Assembly (NCBI RefSeq): GCF_001659605.2 | Contig: NC_035164.2 | Location: 22,548,500 to 22,612,499, forward strand | Source: Manihot esculenta | Taxonomy: Eukaryota > Streptophyta > Magnoliopsida > Malpighiales > Euphorbiaceae | Length of the DNA stretch: 64,000 nucleotides | Direction of reading: 5' to 3' | Shown here: positions 11,329 through 22,900 of the stretch, piece after piece | Layout: the number at the start of each line of letters is the position of its first letter | Numbering within the stretch: position 1 is the first letter of the stretch | Made by a program: the position numbers and the translations under genes | Notes under the pieces: model-generated | Database searches by the model: none | Seen by the model: only the letters and a program-made list of their open reading frames with translations | Told to the model about the DNA's origin: nothing

Positions 11329-12789
11329 AATGATCTACAAAATATGCAAATATGATCAATTTAGTAAATTAATATTGAGGTGATAATAATCTCCCACTAA
11401 AATACAACCCTCAAAAAGAATTATTACAATAATAACATTTTAGTGGGCTAAGATCCATATTTCACCTAATTCCAAGTCAGCTTTGGCATGACGCTTAGAA
11501 TTAAGTTATTTAGGTAGGTAGCTCCTTACCAATTATATCTAATGTAACTCTTAGGTTATGAGGTGTTGACATCATATGTCAAATACATGTTATACTCCAT
11601 CTAATGCCTTAGGCCCAAAACCATTTTGATAGCCTAATTAAGCCCAACCAAAATTAAATAAATGAGTAACTATTACTCATCCTATCTTACTAAGATAACC
11701 TAAGCACTTTGCTTTGGCAAAACCTGCATTTTGGTGATCTTAGTCTTGATAGGTATTTAATACATGGGTGGCATTAAACTTAAAATTTTATAGTGAGGGT
11801 TTAACTTTCAATTTTAATTATGTTGTCTTGCAATTATATATATCATAGCATCCTATATGCATACATATATATAAACTATCATGCATAGCATCACATACTA
11901 ATAAATGACAGAATATGTAAACGTGACATAGCATGGCCAAAATCTAAAATGATCTTCACAAGCCAATATAAAGATCATTAGGGGCAACCTAAGTGTAATC
12001 CTATTACATCAGTTGCAATGGAACATGTCTTTATACCTTGAGCTTGCTTGTCTACACTATGGAATCTACTCGTCATTAGAAGCAACTCCACCATCACCAT
12101 GGAAGCACGAGTCTTGGCTCTTCCATCTTGTGGATCTCCATTTGCAAAATTTAAAAAAAACCTATACTATTACATTAAAATAAACAACACGCAGGCCGTA
12201 TTTAAAAATTACATCCTATAAAAACCAATCTCATAGGTTAATAAGGCCATACTATGTACCATGCCAAGACACCACATAATCACAACATATTTTATACAAA
12301 TATATTATAAACTTATTATTTTAAAATTTATTTTGTTGCAGGAACGATATCTAAGGTGCTACGCACACGGCGGTCCCGCTAACCAGTCAGATTATTGATC
12401 TTATCAATATTTGTTTGATCATATAAATTGCATTAACAGATTACTGCCAAAATCCCTTTATTCTGCACATCAGTCAGATTGATTTTACTGATCTTATCAG
12501 TATTTGTTTGATCATATCAAACAATCCTGACTATACAGAAAATGATACTATTATTTATTAATCATATTAACAAATAACAGTAACGCATATGTGTGTGTAT
12601 ACTTTGTAAAAATGATTTTCACATAAAGCCTATAGATATCAAGGATTCATATCACATATAAATCTATCGTTTTTGACATCATATGTAAAATGAACTATAT
12701 AGGTTTAATTACCATGCCATTCTAGCAAACTTATATCACATATAACCCATCAAACATGGTATATTCGACTTAAACAAAGAGCACAGGTT
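11329..12789 (-). other. Untranslated leader of Cop-A
   Basis: Lies between the primer-binding site and the gag start. AT-rich, with no credible coding sequence. Its gag-proximal half matches the leader of the + strand copia element (about 17060-17560). A direct repeat of about 45 bp (TCTTATCAATATTTGTTTGATCA) occurs near 12395 and 12490. No GC-rich repeat like the one at 16480-16760 is present. Confidence 0.7.
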
Positions 12790-12802
12790 GACTCTGATAC
12801 CA
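12790..12802 (-). other. Primer-binding site of Cop-A (initiator Met-tRNA type)
   Basis: On the - strand it reads TGGTATCAGAGTC, one base off the standard Met-tRNA site TGGTATCAGAGCC. It lies one base from the LTR end at 12804. It would anneal the tRNA that starts minus-strand cDNA synthesis. Confidence 0.85.
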
Positions 12803-12803
12803 C

Positions 12804-14288
12804 TGTTAGGAAATCCAGAGATTACTGCAACCCAAACACGCAGCGAAAAAATAAAAATCTCTGATTTCCTTCTCAGGATCTGTGTGCTTCGTTTAATTCG
12901 AAAGGAAGGATAAGCTACTAACCTGTTAGACTCGACGAGAAGATACATTCCCAGACTCAAGGTGTTGTTTTTTCAACGAACACCCGCTATGGTATCCACA
13001 CGAATGTCTCTTATCCTTCTAGAGTGCTAGCTCTCTCAAGATGGATAAACTATCTGCTCTCGATCTGCAACTCAAAACGAATTCTCAAAAAATGTTACTT
13101 CCACTTTGCAGAAGCAGTTTTATTCATTTTTAGTCTTTTGTTTTTCCACAACTCTTTTCGTGAAAAAGTTGTGTTCATAACCCACTATCACGATCTCCCA
13201 GATACTCAAATATCTTATGTAATAAAGTTGTGTTCATAACCAACTATCACAGTCTCGTAGATACTCAAATATCTTATTTGATAGAGTCCATTATCTGTAA
13301 CAGTTACAGATAGATTGCATATCCTTTTAAATATTATTATCTTATAATAATAAATAATTAATATTAATAATAATAACATTTTATTATTATTAATTATATT
13401 AATGGGTTTTGGGCTTTCAGCCCATTAATATGACATAGCACATCAACAACGTTCTTTTGTGTGTGACCCAATGGGCTCACATTAATTGGCAATAGGCCTA
13501 GTCCCACAAGGCCTATAAATCATAAGCGGCCTCTAGCAAGACATTATGACTACCCAATTAATATGAGGATCGATAGTCCGATAAAGCCTAATAAATAGAA
13601 CATTTGTTAATCCCTTTGTCACATGATATCTAGTTTGAACATAAGTTATGGTCAATGTCAAACTTATAATGTTCAAACTTATGATTTCTCGATCTCTAAG
13701 TAGACTGATAAATTCAAATGATATTAATCACACTATTAATTCATTTGAGCACGACCATACATTTCTCAGTCTCACTTATCGAAGGGCCCATAAAATATCT
13801 CTCTCAAAGTGAGGGACAAATTCTATCTTGATTGTTCAATATCCTCTATATAATTTCTGTTATGCTCAATCATAACCTTTATGATTGTCCGATTAAAGAC
13901 AATGTTTGGTTATGTCAAAACATAATAGTCCTTATATTGGAAACTATGACAATCTCAAATCAAAGGATTAAGACATAACTACTTTGAGATTCACTTATGA
14001 CAATAACCCATGAAGTGATCTCAGTGCGGGCTATCCAATACTTTATTCTCTAACAAGTATCTATGATTATTGAATTATATCAACATATACATAATCATCT
14101 CATGATTATCAATCAATAACCTTACTAGTTATATTTTATTATTATCAATATAATAATAAGTAACCGGGGATATTAATCATTATTATGTAACATGCAAACA
14201 AATAATAATGATAGTAAAACCTCTTTTATTAATAACCGAAACGACATACAAAAAGGTCCAAGATAATGGCCTAGGGCAAATACACTCA
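12804..14288 (-). mobile_element. 5' LTR of Cop-A
   Basis: Reverse-oriented copia LTR of about 1485 bp. It aligns in reverse along its full length with the LTRs at 14540-15997 and 27832-29315, including the AT-rich ATTATTATTAATATT block (13330-13400). It starts TGTTAGGAAATCC; its outer end is altered (TACACTCA where TACACTAACA is expected), so 14288 is approximate. Confidence 0.88.
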
Positions 14289-14539
14289 GTTCAATGTGAT
14301 TGTTGAGACAAACAAACTAGAAAGCCACCAGGATTCTCTAGCTATTAGGATGCAGCTGGGCAATCGAAAGCTTGTGGAAATGTAGGACGTCCATAAAAAA
14401 GAGGTCTAAAAGGAATCAGAGGCCCGCTTTCAATTGCTCCTCAAAAACAATAATAGTATCCTCTGCAGGAATCAAGTCACTTGCACAAACACGAGGAGAA
14501 GGAGCAAAGACAAGGAAAGCCTCTTGAGGAATGTGATAG
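14289..14539 (-). pseudogene. PF04195-like transposon gene, second part
   Basis: Continues the reading that begins at 29398. Reads IPQEAFLVFAPSPRVCASD, then EEQLKAGL followed by a TGA. After a frameshift it reads DVLHFHKLSIAQLHPNS, with a TAG where Trp is expected. This resembles the conserved N-terminal region of the 'putative gypsy type transposon' family (PF04195), found in plant retroelement proteins of unknown role. The family match is from memory of the motif order, not a search. The + strand copia element at 14540 splits the gene; GATAG is the duplicated target. Confidence 0.6.
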
Positions 14540-15997
14540 TGTTAGTGTATATGCCCTAGACCATTATCTTGGACCTTTATGTATGTCGTTTTGGTCATTA
14601 ATAAAAGAGGTTTTTATCATTATTATTTGTTTGCATGTTATATAATAATGATTATCATCCCTGGTTACTTATTATTATGTTGATAATAATAAAATATAAC
14701 TGGTATGATTATTGATTGATAATCATGAGATGATTATGTATATGTTGATATAATTCAATAATCATAAATACTTGTTAGAGAACAAAGTATTGGATGGATC
14801 CACATTGAGATCACTACATGGGTCATTGTCATAAGTGAATCTCAAAGTAGTTATGTCTTAATCCTTTGACTTGAGATTGTCATAGTTTCCAACATAAGGA
14901 CTATTATGTTTTGACATAACCAAACGTTGTCTTTAATCGGACAATCATAAAGGTTATGATTGAACATAATGGAAATTATGTAGAGGAAAATGAACAATCA
15001 AGATAGGATTTGTCCCTCTCTATGAGAGAGATATCTTTTGGGCCCCTCGATAAGTGAGACTGAGAAATGCATGGTCATGCTCAAATGAATTGATAGTGTG
15101 ATCAATATCATTTGAATTTATCAGTCTACTTAGAGATCGAGAAATCATAAGTTTGAACATTATAAGTTTGACATTGACCATGACTTATGTTCAAACTAGA
15201 TATCGTGTGACAAAGGGATTAATACATGTTCTATTTAATAGGCTTTATCGGACTATTGATCCTCATATTAGTTGGGTAGTCATAATGTCTTGCTAGAGGC
15301 CACTTATGATTTATAGGCCTTGTTGAACTGAGCCTATTGCCAATTAATATGAGCCTATTGGGTCACACACACGAACGTTGTTGATGTGCTATATTAATGG
15401 GCTAAAAGCCTATTAGTATAATTAATAATAATAATGTGTTATTATTATTAATATTAATTATTTATTATTATGAGATAATAATATTTAAAAGATCTGCAGT
15501 CTATCTGTAACTGTTACAGATAAAGGACTCTATCACATAAAGATATTTGAGTATCTGTGAGATTGTGATAGTGGGTTCTGAACACAACTCTTTTAGGAAA
15601 AGAATTGTGGAAAAATACAACTCCTTTTAGGAAAAGGAGTTGTGTGAAAATAAAAGACTGAGACATATAAATACTCCTACAGATTGAGTAAGGAGATGTT
15701 AAGTTTTGAGAAAACTTAGTCTAAAAGATTGCAGATTGTGGAGCACATAATCTATCCATCTTTGAAGGAGCTAGCACTCTAGAAGAATAGAAGACGTTCG
15801 TGTGGATACCATAGAGGGTGTTCGTTTGAAAAAGCAGCAATATCAGTCCGCCAGTGTATTTTCCTTACGAGATTAACAGGTTAGTCTCATATTCTTCTTA
15901 TGATTTAAACGAAGCACTCAGATTCTGGAAAAAGAAATCCAAAATTTTATTTTTCCGCTGCGCAATTGGGTTGCCATTAATCTCCGGATTTTCAACA
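14540..15997 (+). mobile_element. 5' LTR of Cop-B
   Basis: 1458 bp, TGTTAGTG...TCAACA. Very similar to the 3' LTR but 26 bp shorter, mainly because one of three adjacent fold-back units (ACAACTC...GAGTTGT) near 15590-15650 is lost. The U3-like part is AT-rich with ATTATTATT runs (about 15420-15490). Confidence 0.93.
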
Positions 15998-15998
15998 G

Positions 15999-16011
15999 TG
16001 GTATCAGAGCC
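15999..16011 (+). other. Primer-binding site of Cop-B (initiator Met-tRNA)
   Basis: TGGTATCAGAGCC, two bases after the LTR end, a perfect match to the standard plant Met-tRNA primer site. Confidence 0.92.
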
Positions 16012-17563
16012 TACCTGTACTTTTCATTTAAATTAATTATGCCATAATTAACATTATATATGCGATATATGTTTATTAGAATGGCATGATAATTATGGAT
16101 GAATGATCATATCATTTAGGTAATTTTTGTTAGAAAAATTAAATTAAAAATTTTTGATCTTCTTGAAAATTTTGGATCTTGAATCAAAATTGTTTTGATT
16201 TGTTGTTTTAAGTTTTAATTGTTAAAACTAAAACGACAACAATTAAAAAAATTTGCATCTGAATCCACGATGAACAGTCATCGTGAACCCACAAATTGGC
16301 GAGGCTAATGGGCGGACGTGGAGGGCGTGTGACGCTCGCGACCACCTGCAGAGAGTGTCTTTGCCGCCGCCGGCGAGGAACGACTGGTTCTTCGGCCGTC
16401 GATAGCCTGGCCGGCGTCACTGCCTGGAACGCAGTGACTGAGAAGGCCGGCCCTGAAGGATCGCGCGCCCTGGAAGGGCCACGCGACCGGAGGGTCGCGC
16501 CTCCCCGTGGGTCGCGCATCCCTGTGGGTTGCGCGACCGGTGGGTCGCGCCTCCCCGTGGGTCGCGCGACCGGTGGGTCGTGCCTCCCAGTGGGTTGTGC
16601 GACCGGTGAGTCGCGCTACCGGTGGGTCGCGCAACCCGTGGGTCGCGCCTTCCCGTGGGTCGCGCGACCCAAGGGGTAGCGCGCCCGGGGATCGCGCGAC
16701 CAGTGCCTCGCGTGCCGGTGGGCCATGCATCGGTGGTTCGCCCGCCGGTGAGTCGCGCGACGGTGAGGGCAACGGCCGGAGAGTCCGGCGGGCTTCTGGA
16801 CCTTCGGGCAGGAGCTGGGGGAAGAAGATGATGCCCCAAAATTACGTTTTTGCCCCTGAAAATAATAAAAAATAATAATAATAATAATAAGAAAACATTA
16901 TTTTCATTTAGTCTTTAAATTAGATTTAAATGACTATAATTTTATTATTATTATTTTTAGTCTTTAAATCAGATTTAAATGACTACATTTTATTAGTATA
17001 AGATACTATGCATCATTGTCTATATATATATATATATATGCATATTGGATGCTATGATATATATGCAAGATAAAATAATTAAAATTAAAATTGAACCCTC
17101 ACTCTGAAATTTTAAGTTTTAATGCCACTCATATATTAAAAACCTATCAAGACTAAGATCACCAAAATGCAGGTTTTGCCAAAGCAAAGTGCATTAGGTT
17201 ATCCTTATAAGATAGAATGAATAATGGTTACTCATTTATTTAATTTTGGTTGAGTTTAATTAGGCTATCAAAACGGTTTTGGGCCTAAGGCATTAGATGG
17301 GGTATAACATGCATTTGACATATGATGTCAATACCTCATAATTTAAGAGTTGCATTAGATGAAATTGGTAAGGGGTTACCTACCTAAATAACTTAATTCT
17401 AAGCGCCATGCCAAAGCTGACTTAGAGTTAGGTGAAATATAGATCTTAGCCCACTAAAATATTATTATTATTTTGAGGGTTATATTTTAGTGGGAGATTA
17501 TTATCACCTCAATATTAATTTGTTTACTAAATTAATTATGTTTGCATATTTTTGTAGATAATT
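16012..17563 (+). other. Leader of Cop-B between primer site and gag
   Basis: About 1.55 kb of untranslated leader. The first 280 bp are AT-rich. A GC-rich island follows (16290-16830), then AAT and TA microsatellites (16860-16890 and 17022-17040). The final 500 bp match the Cop-A leader. Open frames in the GC-rich island exist in many frames because the repeat lacks stops; I do not consider them genes. Confidence 0.75.
16480..16760 (+). repeat. GC-rich tandem repeat (GTGGGTCGCGC units)
   Basis: About ten or more imperfect copies of an 11-22 bp unit built on GGTGGGTCGCGC / CCCGTGGGTCGCGC. It is very rich in CpG within an otherwise AT-rich element. The related Cop-A leader has no equivalent, so it was gained after the two copies diverged. 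Confidence 0.88.
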
Positions 17564-17703
17564 ATGGCTGCTAATAACAATTCCACCTTATCACTGCGAT
17601 CCATCCTTGAGAAGGATAAACTGAAAGAAAATGGGACTAATTTTGTTGATTGGTTTAGAAATTTGAGAATTGTTCTCAAGCAAGAGAAAAAGTCATATGT
17701 GCT
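17564..17703 (+). pseudogene. Cop-B gag, first part
   Basis: The ATG at 17564 begins MAANNNSTLSLRSILEKDK, the typical copia Gag N-terminus. It continues through NGTNFVDWFRNLRIVLKQE and is cut after about 46 codons by the Gy element. It continues in frame at 27225 once the Gy element and one GTGCT are removed. Gag would assemble the virus-like particle in the cytoplasm that packages the element's RNA. Confidence 0.92.
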
Positions 17704-19842
17704 TGTAACGACCCCAAAATGGACCGTCACCGGCGCTAGGATTCAGGTCGGCTTAAGGCCGCCAGAACCCGTAGCAAGCCTGCTATACTCTCTGTGTACC
17801 TGTAAACCTCATACATGATCATACATTTTCTGTGAAAATAAAACTCTTTTCTGAACCAAGACTTAACCTGTGCATGCACTATCTCTGTACTTTGTACTCA
17901 TGTACTCTGTACTCTGTATCCCTGACTAGAGCTTGCTCTAGATGGGTTAACTCATACCTGTTAAGCCTGGTTTTCACATACAGGAAAACATATATTCATA
18001 TACAGATCATGTACAAAACATACATCACTAGGTCAAGCAACACCTATTACATCTCTTGAATATTACATGTCCACTCTAAGCTATTACAGATCTCTTTACT
18101 TTTCCTATATTCTGCTGGACTGTCCCTGTACACTGTACACTGAACCTGCAAAACTGGGGTGAAGGGAGTGGGATGAGCTCTATAGCCCAGTGAGTAGAAC
18201 AGTAAAACATCTCAGTACAATATGATCTCATGGAATGCACCATATCACAGACAAGCCACATCAAGAGTAAACCTGTCACCACATAGTCCCAGTAACTCTG
18301 TGCCAGGGCGTAGAATCGAGCACCTGGTCTTCCTGTCATATATGTATATGTGTATATAACACCTCTGTACTTACCATTGCCAGGGCGTAGTCAAAGGCTC
18401 CTGGACTTCGCTATACCTGCCAGGGCGTAGTCAAAGGCTCCTGGACTTCCTGTCTGAGACTATTGGATCATTCAGCATTCACTCACATCACCAAAGAACG
18501 ATGCAATGCAACATATTCGTGAATACTAATGCAATCAACCTATGGCATAACATGATGCATGAGATATGCTAAAAGCAGTTTGTGGTTCACTTAAAAGTCA
18601 TAAGTTTAGTTCCACTCACCTCTGGCTATCTGGACTGACTGACTCTGCAGGCTCTGAACCTCTGGAGCAGTACTCACTGCTGTTCTCTCTGGTTCCTCTG
18701 GTCTGTACCTATACAGATGGACTCAAATGAGGGACCAAACAAGCGTCGCAATAACTCTCTTAAACTCCCCAAGAATCCCCTTAAACTCACTCAACTATCC
18801 ATGCAAAGCAGGCAAAAGAAAGCTGGACAGGACACTTTCGGCGGCAGGTTCGGCGGCCGAATGTCCTCTCCAGAGACGAAACTCAAGCACCTTCGGCGGC
18901 ACCTTCGGCGGCCGAATCCCCCAAACAGAGCCGAACATGCAAAACAGGCTGTGGCAGCCAAGCCACCATGCAAGAGGTTCGGCGGCCGAATGAACCTTCG
19001 GCTGCCGAACCTGAGTTCATCCAGAACTCAGCTTCAACGGCAAACCATCTTCTCCTTCCCTTCAAGCTCTCCAAACATGCATACCTCATCTACTCAACTC
19101 ACATATACACAAGTATATGGTCACAGGGGTCCAAAACTATCAACTAACCCCAAACAACAAATCAAACATAACACAGAAACATGGAGACATGCATAACTCC
19201 TCAAAACCACTACTTCTCACGTAAACACGCATCTCTCTCCCTTTACTTCCATACAACCTTCAGAAAACACATAAACAGGTTCAAGAGCATTACTTACCTC
19301 CTGTAACAAGAAGCTGAACACTCTGAACTAAGGAAAACGGACCAACTCTCCTCAAACTCTCAACCTCTCTCAAACACTTAGCTTTTGTTTCAAACTTCCA
19401 AAACCTTTGAAAAAAACACAAAGTTCACTCTTCTGTTATGAGCAGCTCAATAGCCTTTGCAGATGAGTCATGAGAGACGTGGCCTATTCCATGGCAAGAA
19501 TCTGAGGCCAACATCTGTCAAAATCCATGACTCAGCTGGCTGGCCAACTCATCTTCGGCTGCCCAATCACATGCAAAAATCATGCAACGTTCGGGGGCCG
19601 AATTAAAGCCTCGGAAGCCGAACATTGAGCACTTTCGGCGGCCGAACTTATCTTCGGCGGCCGAACTTGGCTCCTCTGCCTTGGTTCATTTCAACTCAAA
19701 ACTTGGTTCCATTGACCTGTAACACAATAAACCACACAACAGTCGTGAGAAACTCATATCTCCAACCCTCTAGAGGATTCCGACATCCCGGAGTCCACCG
19801 GACGACAAGAATTCCGGTGCCGGACTCTAGCCGGGTATTACA
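17704..19842 (-). mobile_element. 3' LTR of Gy-1
   Basis: 2139 bp, TGTAACGACCCC...GGGTATTACA on the + strand. Carries two full 40-bp 'GCCAGGGCGTAGTCAAAGG' repeats near 18380-18450, and GCC-rich arrays at about 18835-19015 and 19550-19670. Confidence 0.96.
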
Positions 19843-19855
19843 TTCTCCCCCCCTT
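19843..19855 (-). other. Polypurine tract of Gy-1
   Basis: On the - strand AAGGGGGGGAGAA directly abuts the LTR start TGTAATACCC. This is the RNase H-resistant primer for plus-strand cDNA synthesis. The same tract adjoins the LTRs at 33796 and 59685. Confidence 0.9.
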
Positions 19856-19920
19856 AAGAACATTCGTCCTCGAAGGTTCCTAAAATACACAATTAACATA
19901 TGAAAGGGAGAAAACTAACC

Positions 19921-22900
19921 TCAAAACAAATAGGGATACTGCTGGAGCATAGACTCCCGCGTCTCCCAGGTGCACTCTTCTAGATTATGGTGGTTCCATA
20001 GAACTTTCACCATCGGAATCTCCTTATTCCTTAGCTGTCTGATCTGCGTGTCCAGAATCCGCACTGGCTGCTCGATATAGGTGAGATCCAGATGAATCTC
20101 CACCTCAGGCTCACTCAGAACCTGATTCGGATCTGGCACAAACTGTCGGAGCATAGAAACATGAAATACCGGGTGAATTCTTTCCATAGAAGCAGGTAAA
20201 TCCAGCTTATACGACACATTTCCGATCCTCTGTAACACCTCAAAGGGTCCAATGTACCGTGGAGCCAATTTACCTTTCTTTCCAAAACGAACCACTCCTT
20301 TCATTGGAGACACTTTCAGCAATACCCAATTACCCTCCTGGAACTCTAACTGCTTTCTGCGCACGTCTGCATAACTTTTCTGTCTACTCGGAGCTGTTCT
20401 GATTCTCTCTCTGATCATGGGCACCATTCTACTGGTAATGTCTACTAATTCTGGCCCTGCAAGAGCCTTCTCTCCTACCTCTTCCCAGCAAACAGGGGAT
20501 CTGCACTTCCTCCCATACAAAGCTTCATAAGGAGCCATCCCGATGCTAGCATGATGGCTGTTATTGTAGGCAAACTCCACTAAAGGTAGATGCTGCCTCC
20601 AAGAACCGCCAAAATCTAACACACATAGTCGAAGCATATCCTCTATGGTCTGGATGGTCCTTTCTGATTGTCCATCAGTCTGTGGGTGGAAAGCAGTACT
20701 AAAATCCAATCTCGTGCCCATCGCACTTTGCAGACTCCGCCAAAAGCGGGAAGTAAACTGAGGTCCTCTGTCTGAAACTATAGATACTGGAACTCCATGT
20801 AATCTCACTATCTCATCCAGATAGACCTGTGCCAAGTTATCCACAGAATAGTTACTCCGTACTGGAAGAAAATGAGCAGATTTCGTGAGTCTGTCCACAA
20901 TCACCCATATCGAGTCTATCCTGTTGGACGCTACTGGTAAACCCACTACAAAATCCATGGCTATGTTCTCCCATTTCCACTCTGGAATCGGTAATGGGTT
21001 AAGCATTCCGGCTGGTTTCTGATGCTCTAATTTCACCCTCTGACAAACCTCACAGGCTGTCACGAACTGCGCCACTTCTTTCTTCATGGCTGGCCACCAA
21101 TAGACCCTTTTCAGATCCTGATACATCTTGGTGGCTCCTGGGTGAACACTATACCTCGCATTATGAGCTTCCCTCATAATGTCTTCCTTCACACTGCCCC
21201 TAGCTGGTACACAAAGTCGACTCCCATAGCGAAGGATCCCTTTGCTGTCAAATCTGAACTCTACACTATGGCCTGACTGAACAGTCCTGGCAATTTGCAT
21301 CAACTCAGGGTCCTCATGCTGTCTCTGAGCTATCTGCTCCAGAAACACAGGTGTCACTCGCATCTGTGCTATCAACGCACCTGTACCAGACAACTCTAGC
21401 TGTAATCCCTCGTCAAAGAGCTTAGAAAGCTCCATCACAACTGGTCTCCGCTCTGCTGCTATATGGGATAAACTGCCTAGTGACTTCCGGCTTAGGGCGT
21501 CTGCGACAACATTCGCCTTACCCGGATGATACTGGATCTTACAATCATAATCACTGAGCAATTCTACCCACCTTCTCTGCCGCAAATTCAGCTCTCTCTG
21601 ACTTAAGATGTACTGTAAACTCTTATGATCAGTGAAGATCTCGCATTTAACCCCGTAGAGGTAATGCCGCCACATCTTAAGTGCAAAGATAACTGCTGCC
21701 ATCTCTAGGTCATGGGTAGGGTAATTCAACTCGTGCTTCTTCAACTGTCGAGAAGCATAAGCTATTACTCTATCACTCTGCATCAAGACACAACCCAATC
21801 CCACTCGAGATGCATCACAGAACACTGTGAACTCTTCCTTACTGACAGGCAGAGCTAACACTGGTGCTGTTGTCAATCTCCTCTTGAGCTCCTCAAAGCT
21901 CTCTTCACACTGATCTGACCAGATAAACTTCTGGTTCTTCTGAGTCAATTTGGTCATAGGAGCTGCTATCTTTGAGAAGTTCTGAACGAACCTCCTGTAG
22001 TAACCTGCCAGTCCCAGAAAGCTTTTAATCTCAGTCACTGTCGTGGGTCTGGGCCAGTTAGCTACAGCCTCTATCTTCTTGGGGTCTACCTCAATACCCT
22101 CTGCTGATACCACATGTCCCAAGAAGGCAATGCTCCGTAACCAAAACTCACACTTCGAGAACTTGGCATATAAACCATGCTCTCTCAGTGTCTGCAGAAC
22201 GATCCTCAGATGCTGGGCATGCGCCTCTGCATCTCTGGAATACACCAAGATATCATCGATAAAAACAATGACAAAGTGATCCAGAAACTCACTGAATACC
22301 CTGTTCATGAGATCCATAAATGCTGCAGGGGCGTTAGTCAACCCGAACGGCATCACTAAGAACTCATAATGCCCATATCTGGTCCGGAAAGCTGTCGTAG
22401 GCACATCTGCCTCTCTGACTCTCAACTGATGATACCCAGATCTCAGATCTATTTTCGAGAAACAACCTGCTCCAGCTAGCTGGTCAAATAGATCATCAAT
22501 CCGAGGTAAGGGATACCTATTCTTGATAGTGACCTTGTTCAACTGTCTGTAGTCGATACAAAGTCTGAGGGAGCCATCCTTCTTTCTGACAAAGAGCACT
22601 GGAGCACCCCAAGGTGAGGTACTAGGGCGGATGAAACCCTTATCTACCAAGTCCTGCAACTGTTCTTTCAGCTCTGTTAACTCAGCTGGCGCCATCCTGT
22701 AGGGAGGAATAGAGATAGGTCTGGTACCTGGCAGTAATTCAATTTCAAACCCTATCTCCCTATCAGGTGGTAGTCCTGGCAAATCGTCTGGGAACACATC
22801 GAGAAACTCTCGGACTACTGGTACTGTGGCTGGTTCCCTCACCTGACTGTCTAGCTCTCTCACATGAGCTAGAAACCCCTGACAACCCCTCCTAAGCAAA

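Larger units (their letters stand above)
4177..14288 (-). mobile_element. Decayed copia element Cop-A, truncated at its 3' end
   Basis: A Ty1/copia element read right to left: 5' LTR (12804-14288), Met-tRNA primer site (12790-12802), leader, gag, protease, integrase, then a break at the start of reverse transcriptase at 4177. The reverse transcriptase, RNase H and 3' LTR are missing from the window. They may lie beyond the Tt element at the left edge. It carries a nested Gy solo LTR (5177-9742), and its gag is closely related to the gag of the + strand copia element at 17564. Several nonsense codons make it a dead copy. Confidence 0.85.

Noticed and set aside
16208..16875. Several long open frames in the GC-rich island (Gly/Arg/Pro-rich)
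   Set aside because: They arise from the GTGGGTCGCGC tandem repeat, open in many frames on both strands, with no conserved protein feature.
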